In this document: piece by piece, positions 17,008-26,372 of the stretch
How positions within the stretch are numbered: position 1 is the stretch's first letter
Layout of the letters: each line of letters starts with the position of its first letter
DNA from: Pseudomonas quercus
GTDB taxonomy: Bacteria > Pseudomonadota > Gammaproteobacteria > Pseudomonadales > Pseudomonadaceae
Direction of reading: 5' to 3'
NCBI RefSeq assembly: GCF_012033695.1
Contig: NZ_JAAVJI010000012.1
Span: forward strand, 1-64,000
Length of the DNA stretch: 64,000 bases
Program-made: the position numbers and the translations under genes
Notes under the pieces: model-generated
Databases searched by the model: none
The model's input: the letters and a program-made list of their open reading frames with translations, nothing else
Told to the model about the DNA's origin: nothing

Positions 17008-18301
17008 CAAAGTACACCAGCACTCCAGCGGCATCCGCAACGGAAGTAATCAATGGGCCGCTGGCCGTGGCTGGGTCCAGGCGTAGGCGGCTGAGAAGGA
17101 ACGGCAAGCTCATGCCGATCACACTGCCCAGGATTACGATGATCACCATGCTGCTGGCCACAATCACGGCAATTGCCGGGCCGCCACGCATCACACCCAG
17201 CAAGGCCACTGCTGCCGCCATGGTTACCCCCAGTGCCAGGGCGACCAGGCACTCGCGCCCCAGCAACTTTACCCAGTCCTTCAATACCACTTCGCCGGTT
17301 GCCAGCGCGCGTACCATCAGGGTGGCAGACTGGGCTCCGGCGTTCCCGCCGCTGTCCACCAGCAGTGGCAGGAAGAACACCAACGCGATATTGGCGGCAA
17401 TCACGTCCTCGAAGGCCGCAATGCCTGCCCCGGAGAACAGGTTGCCGAATACCAGCAGCACCAGCCAGAAAACCCGCTTGCGGTACAGCAGCCCGATGGT
17501 GGCGTCCCTCAGGTTGCCGACATGGGTAGCGATGGAGGCACCTTTGTGAAAGTCTTCGGTAGCCTCATCCACCACAACGTCCATGGCGTCATCACAGGTC
17601 ACAATGCCTACCAGTTTCTGTTCGCCGTCAACAATGGGCAATGCCAGCAGGTCGTACTCCCGGATCAACCTCGCTACCGTTTCCTGAGTGCTGTCCACGG
17701 TGGCACTGACCAGATGGCTGCACACCAGGCCCTCCACGGGAGCTTCTGGCTCGGCGACGACCAGGTCGCGCAGGGATAGCACCCCAACGAGCCGCCGTTC
17801 GGCATCGAGTACATAGATTTGATAGATGGTTTCCGCCTCAGGTGCGCTTTCGCGTAGCGCCTTGATGGCCTGGTCTACGCTCAGGGCATGCCCTACCGTG
17901 CAGTAGTCGCTGGTCATGATGGCGCCAGCGGTGCCGGGTTCATGCCCAGCAAGCTGAAGCAGGTCATCTCGTTCAGCCTGGGCCAACGCTGCCAGCAGGC
18001 TGATGCGTAGGCTGTCGCCAAGGCGTTGGAAAAGATCGGCGCGTTCGTCTGCGGACATGGCCTTGATCAGCTCGGTCAACTGAGCCCGGGACATTTGCCC
18101 GGCCAGCTCAACCTGGCGCTCCAGGGGAAGGTAGCCGAATACCTCTGCGCGCTTGGCCAGTTCCACCTGGGCAAGGGCCCCAAGGGCCTCGGTGGTATTC
18201 ATGAGGACAAGGTAGCGGGCGATATCCGCAGACAGCTGGGCCTTGGCGGTGTTGACGTTCGGAGTACCAAACAGTTCGGTGGTGGGCGTTACAGTCGTCA
18301 T
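16979..18301 (-). CDS. mgtE: MgtE-family magnesium transporter
   Basis: A 440-residue Mg2+ channel. The N-terminal MgtE_N superhelical domain (about 30-130) is followed by two CBS domains (about 135-255, with MTSDYCTVGHALSVDQAI) that sense Mg2+. Five membrane helices come last. Pore and ion-site motifs are visible: FLPLLVDSGGNAGAQS and LDPATASGPLITSVAD. It acts as a dimer in the inner membrane and closes when cytoplasmic Mg2+ is high. I see no M-box riboswitch upstream. It is divergent from ilvD across 478 bp. Confidence 0.95.
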   Translation of the reverse strand: MTTVTPTTELFGTPNVNTAKAQLSADIARYLVLMNTTEALGALAQVELAKRAEVFGYLPLERQVELAGQMSRAQLTELIKAMSADERADLFQRLGDSLRISLLAALAQAERDDLLQLAGHEPGTAGAIMTSDYCTVGHALSVDQAIKALRESAPEAETIYQIYVLDAERRLVGVLSLRDLVVAEPEAPVEGLVCSHLVSATVDSTQETVARLIREYDLLALPIVDGEQKLVGIVTCDDAMDVVVDEATEDFHKGASIATHVGNLRDATIGLLYRKRVFWLVLLVFGNLFSGAGIAAFEDVIAANIALVFFLPLLVDSGGNAGAQSATLMVRALATGEVVLKDWVKLLGRECLVALALGVTMAAAVALLGVMRGGPAIAVIVASSMVIIVILGSVIGMSLPFLLSRLRLDPATASGPLITSVADAAGVLVYFAIATQVLEL

Positions 18302-18779
18302 GATGTTCTCCGGCGCAAAGGCGGGCCGGGAACACGCAGCGCAAAGCCGCTCAGTTCACCGCGCCACGCCCGTGCACGCTTGTGTAAAGCAAGTTGAAGG
18401 TCAATGAACTGGGAAGGTCCATTTAGGCAAGTCTCTGGCCACCGCAAATGCGGCTCGGGGATAGTAGGGAGGTCAGCAGGCTTGCACCAGCCCTCCCATA
18501 CGAGCTGAAACGTTTCAGGGAAATGTCCTACACAATAGTTCCACCTTTATACGCAGGCGCCGGGGGTCAGCATTCAGGTTCCCTTAGGCGGCCAGCGGTG
18601 TAGAATCGGCTTATTCATCGCCAAACATCCCCCGGCGGGTTTATGAGCCAGGCCCAGGCTTGCGGCGATCCCGCGCAGCTGTCGGCCACTTCCGTGACAG
18701 CAGCCCAACGGCCGCCCCACCCGGAACCGCACACGGCTCACTTTTCCCTTGGAACCTGATTTGCCGCCTGGAGTGCTTC
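18302..18779. other. Intergenic region between mgtE and ilvD
   Basis: This 478-bp divergent spacer contains no convincing gene. TAGAAT at 18601 is a plausible -10 for ilvD. The stretch up to the ilvD start is open in frame but lacks conserved coding character. No leader peptide rich in branched-chain residues and no riboswitch fold was recognised by eye. Confidence 0.5.
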
Positions 18780-20618
18780 ATGCCCGATTACCGTTCGAAA
18801 ACATCCACACATGGCCGTAACATGGCCGGTGCCCGCGCGCTGTGGCGTGCCACAGGGATGAAAGATGCCGACTTCAAGAAGCCGATCATCGCCATTGCCA
18901 ACTCCTTTACCCAGTTCGTACCTGGCCATGTTCACCTCAAAGACCTGGGCCAACTGGTAGCACGCGAAATTGAACGCGCGGGTGGTGTTGCCAAGGAATT
19001 CAACACCATTGCGGTGGACGATGGCATTGCCATGGGCCACGACGGCATGCTGTATTCCCTGCCAAGCCGAGAGATCATCGCGGACTCCGTGGAGTACATG
19101 GTCAACGCCCACTGCGCCGATGCCATCGTGTGCATTTCCAACTGCGACAAGATCACCCCTGGCATGCTGATGGCGGCCTTGCGCCTGAACATCCCTGTGA
19201 TCTTTGTGTCTGGCGGCCCTATGGAAGCCGGCAAAACCAAGCTGGCCAGCCACGGCCTGGACCTGGTAGACGCCATGGTCATTGCTGCCGACAGCACGGC
19301 ATCGGACGAAAAAGTGGCTGAATATGAGCGCAGCGCCTGCCCTACGTGCGGCTCCTGCTCAGGCATGTTCACTGCCAACTCCATGAACTGCCTGACCGAA
19401 GCGCTAGGCCTGGCCTTGCCAGGCAATGGGTCCACCTTGGCCACTCACAGCGACCGCGAAGAGCTGTTCCTGCGGGCTGGCCGTACCATCGTGGAACTGT
19501 GCCAGCGCTACTACGGCGAAAACGATGAGTCTGTGCTGCCCCGCAATATCGCCAATTTCAAGGCGTTCGAGAACGCCATGACGCTGGACATCGCCATGGG
19601 CGGCTCCACCAACACTATTCTTCATTTGCTGGCGGCGGCGCAGGAGGCTGAAATCGCCTTCGACCTGCGTGACATCGACCGGCTGTCGCGCCGCGTACCG
19701 CAGCTGTGCAAAGTGGCGCCGAACATCCAGAAGTACCACATGGAAGACGTGCATCGTGCTGGCGGTATCTTCAGCATCCTGGGCGAGCTGGCCCGTGGCG
19801 GCCTGTTACACACGGACCTGCCCACCGTACACAGCAAGACTATGGCCGACGGTATCGCCCAATGGGACATCACCCAAACCGACGACGAAGCGGTTCATAC
19901 CTTCTTCCGCGCAGGCCCTGCTGGCATTCCGACACAAACGGCGTTCAGCCAGTCCACCCGCTGGGACACCCTGGACGCAGACCGTGAAAACGGCTGTATC
20001 CGCAGTGTGGCCCATGCCTATTCGCAAGAAGGTGGCCTGGCAGTGCTGTATGGCAACCTGGCGGTCGATGGCTGTGTCGTTAAAACAGCGGGCGTGGATG
20101 AGTCCATCCACCGCTTCGAAGGCACCGCCAAAATCTTCGAAAGCCAGGACAGCGCTGTACGCGGCATTCTGAATGACGAGGTTAACGCAGGCGACGTGGT
20201 GATCATTCGCTACGAAGGCCCCAAAGGCGGCCCCGGCATGCAGGAAATGCTGTACCCCACGTCGTACCTCAAGTCCAAGGGGCTGGGCAAAGCCTGTGCA
20301 CTGCTCACCGATGGGCGCTTCTCAGGGGGGACCTCGGGCCTCTCCATCGGGCACGCGTCACCGGAAGCGGCAGCGGGCGGTATCATCGCGCTGGCCCGTG
20401 ATGGCGATAAGGTGCTGATCGATATCCCTAACCGTGCCATCAACCTGTTGGTAGATGACGGCGAACTGGCAGCACGCCGTGCCGAGCAAGACGAGAAAGG
20501 CTGGAAGCCGGCTGAAGTACGGCCACGCAAAGTGACCACCGCCTTGAAGGCTTACGCCCTGCTTGCCACCAGTGCCGACAAGGGCGCCGTTCGCAACAAG
20601 GCATTGCTCGACGGTTAA
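18780..20618 (+). CDS. ilvD: Dihydroxy-acid dehydratase
   Basis: A 612-residue Fe-S dehydratase for isoleucine, valine and pantothenate synthesis (2,3-dihydroxy-3-methylbutanoate to 2-oxoisovalerate). The cluster and active-site cysteines lie in SNCDKITPGM and in CPTCGSCSGMFTANSM. FSGGTSGLSIGHASPEAA near the C-terminus carries the catalytic serine region. ATG 18780 gives the conserved start MPDYRSKTSTHGRNMAGAR; the in-frame extension to 18660 lacks support. Length is close to E. coli IlvD (616). It is convergent with folA across a 47-bp hairpin-bearing gap. Confidence 0.97.
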   Translation: MPDYRSKTSTHGRNMAGARALWRATGMKDADFKKPIIAIANSFTQFVPGHVHLKDLGQLVAREIERAGGVAKEFNTIAVDDGIAMGHDGMLYSLPSREIIADSVEYMVNAHCADAIVCISNCDKITPGMLMAALRLNIPVIFVSGGPMEAGKTKLASHGLDLVDAMVIAADSTASDEKVAEYERSACPTCGSCSGMFTANSMNCLTEALGLALPGNGSTLATHSDREELFLRAGRTIVELCQRYYGENDESVLPRNIANFKAFENAMTLDIAMGGSTNTILHLLAAAQEAEIAFDLRDIDRLSRRVPQLCKVAPNIQKYHMEDVHRAGGIFSILGELARGGLLHTDLPTVHSKTMADGIAQWDITQTDDEAVHTFFRAGPAGIPTQTAFSQSTRWDTLDADRENGCIRSVAHAYSQEGGLAVLYGNLAVDGCVVKTAGVDESIHRFEGTAKIFESQDSAVRGILNDEVNAGDVVIIRYEGPKGGPGMQEMLYPTSYLKSKGLGKACALLTDGRFSGGTSGLSIGHASPEAAAGGIIALARDGDKVLIDIPNRAINLLVDDGELAARRAEQDEKGWKPAEVRPRKVTTALKAYALLATSADKGAVRNKALLDG

Positions 20619-20630
20619 ACCCCTGCCCAT

Positions 20631-20658
20631 TCAGGGCATGGCGCGTGCCGTGCCCTGA
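20631..20658. terminator. Hairpin between convergent ilvD and folA
   Basis: TCAGGGCA (20631-20638) pairs with TGCCCTGA (20651-20658), with an inner GGC/GCC pair. It lies between two convergent stops and could end transcription from both sides. There is no U-tract on either side, so intrinsic termination would be weak. Confidence 0.5.
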
Positions 20659-20665
20659 TGGCCGC

Positions 20666-21178
20666 TTAAATGCGTTCCCATACCTCAAAGTGATAGGCCG
20701 GCGCCTCACCTTCGGCCGCGTTCGCCGTGTCCGATACCTTGGCCCAGGCGGTACGGTCAAACGGTGGGAAGAAGGCGTCCCCTTCAGGGGAAGCTTCAAC
20801 GCGGGTCAGGTAGAGCCGGTCCGCGAACGGCAGGCCCAGCGCATACAGCTGAGCCCCGCCAATCAACATCACTTCATCAACACCCTGCGCCTTGGCCCAG
20901 GCCTCGGCACGGGCCAGGGCGGCTTGCAGCGTCGGGTACACTTCGGCACCGTCCAGCACTAGCCCGGCTTGACGACTGACCACCAGGTTCAGGCGGCCTG
21001 GCAGCGGCCGGCCCAAGGAATCCCAGGTTTTACGGCCCATGATGATGGGCTTGCCCAGCGTGGTGGCCTTGAAGTAACGAAAATCCCCTGGCAGGTGCCA
21101 AGGCATGCGGTTATCGATGCCGATGACGCCGTTCTCGGCATGAGCGGCGATCAGGCTTAGCGGGAGTGTTTTTTTCAT
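20666..21178 (-). CDS. folA: Dihydrofolate reductase
   Basis: A 170-residue reductase making tetrahydrofolate with NADPH. The family core is IAAHAENGVIGIDNRMPWHLPGD, where the catalytic acidic residue is the Asp in the W-x-LPxD region. MGRKTWDSLGRPLPGR and VMLIGGAQLYALGL follow. ATG 21178 is the right start; the frame runs open much further upstream (to 21700), but that is antisense to the DUF2868 gene. It is divergent from the DUF2868 gene across 82 bp. thyA, its metabolic partner, lies 6 kb away on the same strand. Confidence 0.96.
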   Translation of the reverse strand: MKKTLPLSLIAAHAENGVIGIDNRMPWHLPGDFRYFKATTLGKPIIMGRKTWDSLGRPLPGRLNLVVSRQAGLVLDGAEVYPTLQAALARAEAWAKAQGVDEVMLIGGAQLYALGLPFADRLYLTRVEASPEGDAFFPPFDRTAWAKVSDTANAAEGEAPAYHFEVWERI

Positions 21179-21260
21179 GGGCGCAGGATAACAGAGCCAT
21201 GCGCCTCCAGCAGCTGCAGGTGCGGTATGCTCAGGCGCTGAACCTATTGCAGGAGCCTGC

Positions 21261-22631
21261 GTGAACAAGCTGGACACTCTCTGGTTGACCGAAGCCATCA
21301 GCCTGCGCGAGCGCGACACAGGCCCTCTGGAAGACGGCGAAGCCAACCGCCACGCGCGCCAAGGCGGTGGGGACTTTTCCGCGCGCTGGCAGGCCCGTGC
21401 CTTGTGGCTGGCGCGCCGGGACGGGTTGGTCAATGCGCTGGGCCATTGGAAACAAGGTGCGCGGCTAGGGCTGATCGCCTTGGCAGTGCTAAGCGTTGTC
21501 AGTGGGGCCGGCATGGCTGCCACTGCGTTGGCAGGCGCACCAAACCCGGTCAATGTGTTTTGGGCTACCGGCAGCTTGCTTGGCCTCAACCTGCTGTTAT
21601 TGGCGGGCTGGTTGCTCAGCCTTGCAAGCAGCGGCAACCGTGCGCCCTGGCTAGGCCACCTATGGCTGGTGCTAACCCAGCGCCTGGCCCGTGATGCCAA
21701 GGCTGCTCACTTGGGCAGCGCCCTTGTTTCACTGCTGCACCGCCATCGCCTCAACCGCTGGCTGTTGGGTGCCACGGTCAACGGGCTGTGGACGCTGTGC
21801 ATGCTGACGGCCCTGGCCGCGCTGCTGTTGATGTTTGCGACCCGCCGTTACGATTTCGTATGGGAGACCACGCTGCTCAATAGCGATACGTTTATCGCGC
21901 TGACCGTGGCCTTGGGCAAGCTGCCTGGCTGGCTAGGTTTTCCTGTTCCAGAAGCGGCGCTGATCCAGGCCAGCGGCAATGGCCCTGCTACCTTGGAAGG
22001 CGCCCGTCAGGCATGGGCCGGTTGGCTGGTTGGCGTAGTGGCCTGCTATGGGGTAATGCCGCGCGCCGTATTGGCTGCTGCCTGCTGGGTGCGCTGGCGC
22101 CATGGCCGGGCGGGGTTGCAGCCCGACGTGGATAGCCCTCAGGCCGCAGCGTTGCGCGAACGTTTGATGCCGTCTACCGAACAATTGGGGGCTACCGACC
22201 TGCCTGCTGTGCCCGCCTGGGTGCCGCCGGTGGTTACCCTGCCACCGGCCGGAAGCGGGACTGTCATGGCTGGGATCGAACTGGACAGCGACCTGCCTTG
22301 GCCGCCTGTGGTAAGCACACAGGTTGGGGATGCAGGCCTACTGGATGACAGAACCTCGCGCCAGCGCGTGCTGGAGCTGTTGGCGGCTCACCCCCCACAA
22401 CGCCTGCTGTTGGTATGCGATCCGCGTCGCTCGCCAGACCGCGGTACTCAGGCGTTGCTGGCAGAACTGTCCCGCAGTGCCGGGGACACGCGTGTGTGGC
22501 TGATGCCGCCGCCCGCCGGTGAAACCCTCGACCCTACCCGCCTACAGGTCTGGCATAACGCCCTTGAACCGCTGGGGCTGGTTCACGACACCCTGTTCCC
22601 TGCCGCCTGGCTGGAGCCTGAGCATGCCTGA
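21261..22631 (+). CDS. DUF2868-family multi-pass membrane protein
   Basis: A 456-residue protein that begins with a GTG codon (21261). A soluble N-terminal segment precedes hydrophobic helices (LGLIALAVLSVVSGAGMAATALA, LLGLNLLLLAGWLLSLA, GLWTLCMLTALAALLLMFA and a further pair near 245-270). A cytoplasmic C-terminal domain with LLLVCDPRRSPDRG follows. I recognise the DUF2868 type. Its stop overlaps the start of the DUF3482 GTPase by 8 bases, so the two are translated together and probably form one membrane complex. The molecular function is not known. Confidence 0.85.
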   Translation: MNKLDTLWLTEAISLRERDTGPLEDGEANRHARQGGGDFSARWQARALWLARRDGLVNALGHWKQGARLGLIALAVLSVVSGAGMAATALAGAPNPVNVFWATGSLLGLNLLLLAGWLLSLASSGNRAPWLGHLWLVLTQRLARDAKAAHLGSALVSLLHRHRLNRWLLGATVNGLWTLCMLTALAALLLMFATRRYDFVWETTLLNSDTFIALTVALGKLPGWLGFPVPEAALIQASGNGPATLEGARQAWAGWLVGVVACYGVMPRAVLAAACWVRWRHGRAGLQPDVDSPQAAALRERLMPSTEQLGATDLPAVPAWVPPVVTLPPAGSGTVMAGIELDSDLPWPPVVSTQVGDAGLLDDRTSRQRVLELLAAHPPQRLLLVCDPRRSPDRGTQALLAELSRSAGDTRVWLMPPPAGETLDPTRLQVWHNALEPLGLVHDTLFPAAWLEPEHA

Positions 22632-23982
22632 TGTAGTGAAGCTGGCCGTTGTAGGCCATACCAACGTGGGCAAGACATCGCTGCTGCGTACGCTTACCCG
22701 GGATGTGACCTTTGGCGAAGTGTCCTACAACCCTGGCACCACCCGCCACGTAGAAGGTGCCCGGCTTTCCGTACAAGGCCAGGCACTGATGGAGCTGTAT
22801 GACACGCCCGGGCTTGAGGATGCCGTGGCGTTGCTGGAATACCTGGAGCGCCTGGGCGGTGGCCAGCTGAAACTGGATGGCCCTGGCCGTATCGATGCGT
22901 TCCTGAATTCAGCCGAGGCCCGCCAGCGTTTCGAACAGGAGGCCAAGGTGGTTCGCCAGCTCAGTGCCTCGGACGCTGGCCTGTACGTGATTGATGCGCG
23001 AGAGCCGATACTGGCCAAATACCGAGATGAGTTGCAGATCCTGGCCAGCTGCGGCAAGCCGCTGTTACCGGTACTCAATTTCGTAAGCGCTCCAACGGCA
23101 CGCCGTGAAGCCTGGCAGGAAGCGCTGGCCAGGCTTGGGCTGCATGCGCAAGTGGCCTTCGACAGTGTCGCCCCGCCCGAAGACGGCGAACGCCGCCTGT
23201 ATGAAAGCCTTGCCCTGTTAATCGAGCGCGCCCGCCCTGCACTTGAGCGCTTGATCAGCGACATTGAGCAGCAAGTAGCGCAGCGCCAGATGGCAGGCCG
23301 CCGGCTGATCGCGGACCTGCTGATCGACTGCGCCGCCTGCCGCCGAACGGTGGCAACGGATACGGACCAAGTGGAAATCGATGCGTTGCGCCAAGTGGTT
23401 CGTCAGCGCGAGCAAGCCTGTGTGAGTGCGTTGCTGGCGCTGTTCGGGTTTCGCCCAGGTGATGCCGAGGCCGGCAGCCTGCCCCTGCTAGATGGCCGTT
23501 GGGGTGATGACCTGTTCAACCCCGAGACGTTGCGCCAGCTTGGCGTAAAAGTGGGCGGTGGCATGGCCGCTGGCGCCGCCGCCGGGGTTGGGGTAGACCT
23601 GATGGCAGGTGGCCTTACGTTAGGGCTGGCCACATTGGCAGGGGCCCTTGCCGGGGGCGCCTTGCAAACAGCTCGGGGCTACGGCGGTCGCTTGTTAGGA
23701 AAATGGCGTGGCGAACAGGTGCTCAGTGTGGACGATGCGGTACTGCGGCTATTGGCCCTTCGGCAACAGGCGCTGCTGGTAGCCCTGGCACGCCGTGGTC
23801 ACGCTGCGCAGGGCAGTGTGCATGTGCCTGAACAAGACCCGGAGCAATGGCGTGAAGGGCGCTTGCCTGCCGTGCTCAAGCGCACACGTGCTCACCCGGA
23901 ATGGTCCACGCTCAACCCAGCCTTTCGCAAGCGCCAGGCTGAGCGTGAGCAAGCGCTTATTGCGCTGGCGGCCGACTTGTAG
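22624..23982 (+). CDS. DUF3482-family GTPase
   Basis: A 452-residue GTPase. G1 is GHTNVGKT (residues 11-18), and the G3 region is LYDTPGLED. A distal guanine-specificity motif of NKxD form is not obvious (VLNFVSA is at the expected place). The C-terminal half is the DUF3482 region, with a Gly/Ala-rich hydrophobic segment (GGGMAAGAAAGVGVDLMAGG) that could insert in a membrane. Start ATG 22624 sits at the Walker A-proximal Met; the frame is open further upstream within the partner gene. It overlaps the convergent cadA by 26 bases. It likely drives the DUF2868 membrane partner. Confidence 0.88.
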   Translation: MPDVVKLAVVGHTNVGKTSLLRTLTRDVTFGEVSYNPGTTRHVEGARLSVQGQALMELYDTPGLEDAVALLEYLERLGGGQLKLDGPGRIDAFLNSAEARQRFEQEAKVVRQLSASDAGLYVIDAREPILAKYRDELQILASCGKPLLPVLNFVSAPTARREAWQEALARLGLHAQVAFDSVAPPEDGERRLYESLALLIERARPALERLISDIEQQVAQRQMAGRRLIADLLIDCAACRRTVATDTDQVEIDALRQVVRQREQACVSALLALFGFRPGDAEAGSLPLLDGRWGDDLFNPETLRQLGVKVGGGMAAGAAAGVGVDLMAGGLTLGLATLAGALAGGALQTARGYGGRLLGKWRGEQVLSVDDAVLRLLALRQQALLVALARRGHAAQGSVHVPEQDPEQWREGRLPAVLKRTRAHPEWSTLNPAFRKRQAEREQALIALAADL

Positions 23983-26239
23983 GCGGGCCGGCCCGCAACA
24001 ACCGCAAGCCGTTGAACACCACCAGCAAACTCACGCCCATGTCAGCGAATACGGCCATCCACAGGGTGGCCATGCCCAGCAGGGTCAGCACCAGAAATAC
24101 GGCCTTGATCCCGAGCGCCAACACGATGTTCTGAATCAGCAGCCTGCGGGTGCGCCGGGACAGCGCAATGAATTCCCCTACCTTGCGCAAATCGTCATCC
24201 ATCAGTGCGACATCCGCAGTTTCAATGGCGGTGTGTGAACCGGCCGCCCCCATGGCAAAGCCAATGTTCGCCCGTGCCAGCGCAGGCGCGTCATTGATGC
24301 CATCGCCCACCATCCCCACCGCCTTGCCGCTGCCTGCCAGGGTTTCGATAGCCGCCAGCTTGTCCTGTGGCAACAGGTTGCCCCGTGCCTCATCGATGCC
24401 TACTTGTGCCGCAATGGCCGAAACGGCAGCCTGGTTGTCACCGCTGAGTACCATGGTTTTCACACCCAGCTCGTGCAGGGCGGCTATGGCCAACGTGCTG
24501 GTATCGCGCAACGTATCGGCCACTCCGAACACCGCCAGGGGCTGCTGACTGTCACACAGCACCACCACACTCTTGCCTGCCTGCTCCAGGCCTTCCAGCA
24601 CGGCTTCAAGGGGGGCGCTGCACAAGCCCAGCGCTTCCACCAGCCGATGGTTGCCCAGAGTGTACGCCTGACCGTTGACACGGCCTCGGCTGCCACGCCC
24701 AGCAATGGCTTCGAAATCAGCGACAGCGTGAGCAGGTACTTCACTCAGCCCTGCCGCCAGCGCTTTGGAAACGGGATGGTCCGATCGGCTGGCCAAGCTG
24801 GCGGCGATGGCTTTCGCGGCGTCCACATCACCTGCGAACGGCACGGTATCCGTAAGCACGGGCTTGCCCTGGGTCAGGGTGCCGGTCTTGTCCAGCGCCA
24901 GCCATTCCAGGCTATGGGCCATTTCCAGGTAGGCACCCCCCTTTACCAGAATCCCGCGCCGCGCTGCAGCAGCCAGCCCGCTAACCAGTGTAACAGGCGT
25001 GGAAATCACCAAGGCGCAGGGGCAGGCGACGACCAGCAGCACCAGGCCTCGGTATACCCAGTCCAACCAGGCGCCGAAACCAAACAGGGGCGGCAGTACG
25101 GCTACCGCGCAGGCCAACAGCATCACCGCAGGGGTATAGAGACGAGAGAAACGGTCCACAAACCGCTGGGTAGGGGCACGGCTGCCTTGTGCCTGTTCTA
25201 CTACTTTGAGAATGCGGCCTAGGGTGGATTCGCTCGCCAACTGGGTAGCACGGTATTCCAACTCCCCCGCCTCATTGACGGTGCCCGCAAACACGGCATC
25301 GCCCACGGTTTTATCCACAGGCAGGCTTTCGCCTGTAATGGGCGCCTGGTTAATGGTGGAGCGGCCTGAAGTGACCTCCCCGTCCAGCGCAATACGTTCA
25401 CCTGGCCGTGCGCGCAGCAGGCTGCCTACCGTAATGTCGGCGACCTTGCGTGATACCCACTGCCCCTGCTCGTCCTGCACGGTGGCGGTTTCCGGTGCCA
25501 ATTGCATCAGTGAACCGATAGCATTGCGGGCGCGCTCCAGTGAACGGGCTTCGATCCGCTCGGCAAGGGCGAACAGCACCATGACCATGGCAGCTTCTGG
25601 CCATTGACCGATCAACGCCGCGCCGGTCACTGCCAGGCTCATGAGTGCATTGATATTCAGGTTGCGCTGGCGTACCGCGATCCAGCCTTTGCGGTACGTA
25701 CCCAGGCCTGTGGTACAGATGGCAAGCAACGCCAATGCAATGACCAGCCAGGGCGGGCCGACCTGGTACAGGTGGCATACCTCAGCAGCACCGGCTGCGA
25801 TGAACCCCAGAATCAAGGCCGGCTTGCCACGCTTATCGGGCGCAGGTGCCTGGGCAGCATCCGCCTGCGCGTCCGTCAGCGGCACGGCGGTCATGCCCAC
25901 TTCAGTGATGGCGCTTTCAATGGTGCGGGTATCAGGCAGCGAGTGGCGCACACCTAGCACACGGTTGATCAGGTTGAACTCCAAGCCCTGCACACCCGCT
26001 ACCGCGCCAAGGCGCTTCTGGAGCAAGGTTTGCTCGGTAGGGCAGTCCATGGCCTCGATACGAAAACGGCTGAGGGTCCCACCACTGGCCTCACTAAAGC
26101 TCACGCTGCTAGGCGCACTGGCGTCGTGGTCGTGGTCGTGGTCGTGGTCGTTGTGATCATGACCTTGCTCTGCAGCATGGGCGCAAGGGGCCTTGGTAGG
26201 GGGTGCAGGATCAGGCGACGGCTCGGTAACGCGGTCCAT
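23957..26239 (-). CDS. cadA: Cd2+/Zn2+/Pb2+-exporting P1B-type ATPase
   Basis: A 760-residue heavy-metal efflux ATPase. A His/Asp-rich N-terminal segment (HDHNDHDHDHDHD, about residues 28-40) precedes a heavy-metal-associated domain with MDCPTEQ, where Cys and Glu replace the CxxC pair. Eight membrane helices carry the CPC metal site (VACPCALVIS). The catalytic DKTGT and hinge GDGINDAPALA are intact. It should export Cd, Zn or Pb to the periplasm. It is controlled by the divergent MerR regulator through the operator at 26275-26295. The His-rich tract is encoded by a 6-base tandem repeat. Confidence 0.95.
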   Translation of the reverse strand: MDRVTEPSPDPAPPTKAPCAHAAEQGHDHNDHDHDHDHDASAPSSVSFSEASGGTLSRFRIEAMDCPTEQTLLQKRLGAVAGVQGLEFNLINRVLGVRHSLPDTRTIESAITEVGMTAVPLTDAQADAAQAPAPDKRGKPALILGFIAAGAAEVCHLYQVGPPWLVIALALLAICTTGLGTYRKGWIAVRQRNLNINALMSLAVTGAALIGQWPEAAMVMVLFALAERIEARSLERARNAIGSLMQLAPETATVQDEQGQWVSRKVADITVGSLLRARPGERIALDGEVTSGRSTINQAPITGESLPVDKTVGDAVFAGTVNEAGELEYRATQLASESTLGRILKVVEQAQGSRAPTQRFVDRFSRLYTPAVMLLACAVAVLPPLFGFGAWLDWVYRGLVLLVVACPCALVISTPVTLVSGLAAAARRGILVKGGAYLEMAHSLEWLALDKTGTLTQGKPVLTDTVPFAGDVDAAKAIAASLASRSDHPVSKALAAGLSEVPAHAVADFEAIAGRGSRGRVNGQAYTLGNHRLVEALGLCSAPLEAVLEGLEQAGKSVVVLCDSQQPLAVFGVADTLRDTSTLAIAALHELGVKTMVLSGDNQAAVSAIAAQVGIDEARGNLLPQDKLAAIETLAGSGKAVGMVGDGINDAPALARANIGFAMGAAGSHTAIETADVALMDDDLRKVGEFIALSRRTRRLLIQNIVLALGIKAVFLVLTLLGMATLWMAVFADMGVSLLVVFNGLRLLRAGPPTSRPPAQ
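26123..26152. repeat. Hexanucleotide tandem repeat in cadA
   Basis: Four perfect GTCGTG units and one variant GTCGTT (26123-26152) lie in the cadA frame and encode alternating His-Asp. Slippage by whole units would lengthen or shorten the metal-binding tract without changing frame. Confidence 0.85.
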
Positions 26240-26266
26240 GGTCGGTTCCAGAAATTGACTATTGCC

Positions 26267-26298
26267 AAGTCAACACCCTGTAGCCACTATAGGGTCAA
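26267..26298 (-). promoter_or_regulatory. MerR-type (CadR) operator and promoter of cadA
   Basis: On the minus strand TTGACC (26293-26298) serves as the -35. The dyad ACCCTATAG-TGG-CTACAGGGT (26275-26295) fills the spacer, and a -10-like TTGACT or TGACTT lies at 26267-26273, giving 19-20 bp between elements. An over-long spacer with a central dyad is the hallmark of MerR-family promoters. The cadA ATG (26239) is about 28 bases downstream. Confidence 0.85.
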
Positions 26299-26372
26299 GC
26301 TTGGCTGGACATCTAGGTGCGTTCTTTTCGAAGGCTTTATGAATGTCCTTAGCAGCAGAGCCGCACCCAAAG

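Noticed and set aside
18302..18500. Mg2+-sensing (M-box) riboswitch ahead of mgtE
   Set aside because: No matching conserved helices or loops could be found by eye, and none is expected in Pseudomonas.
21179..21700. N-terminal extension of folA
   Set aside because: Dihydrofolate reductase begins at 21178; the upstream frame is antisense to the DUF2868 gene.
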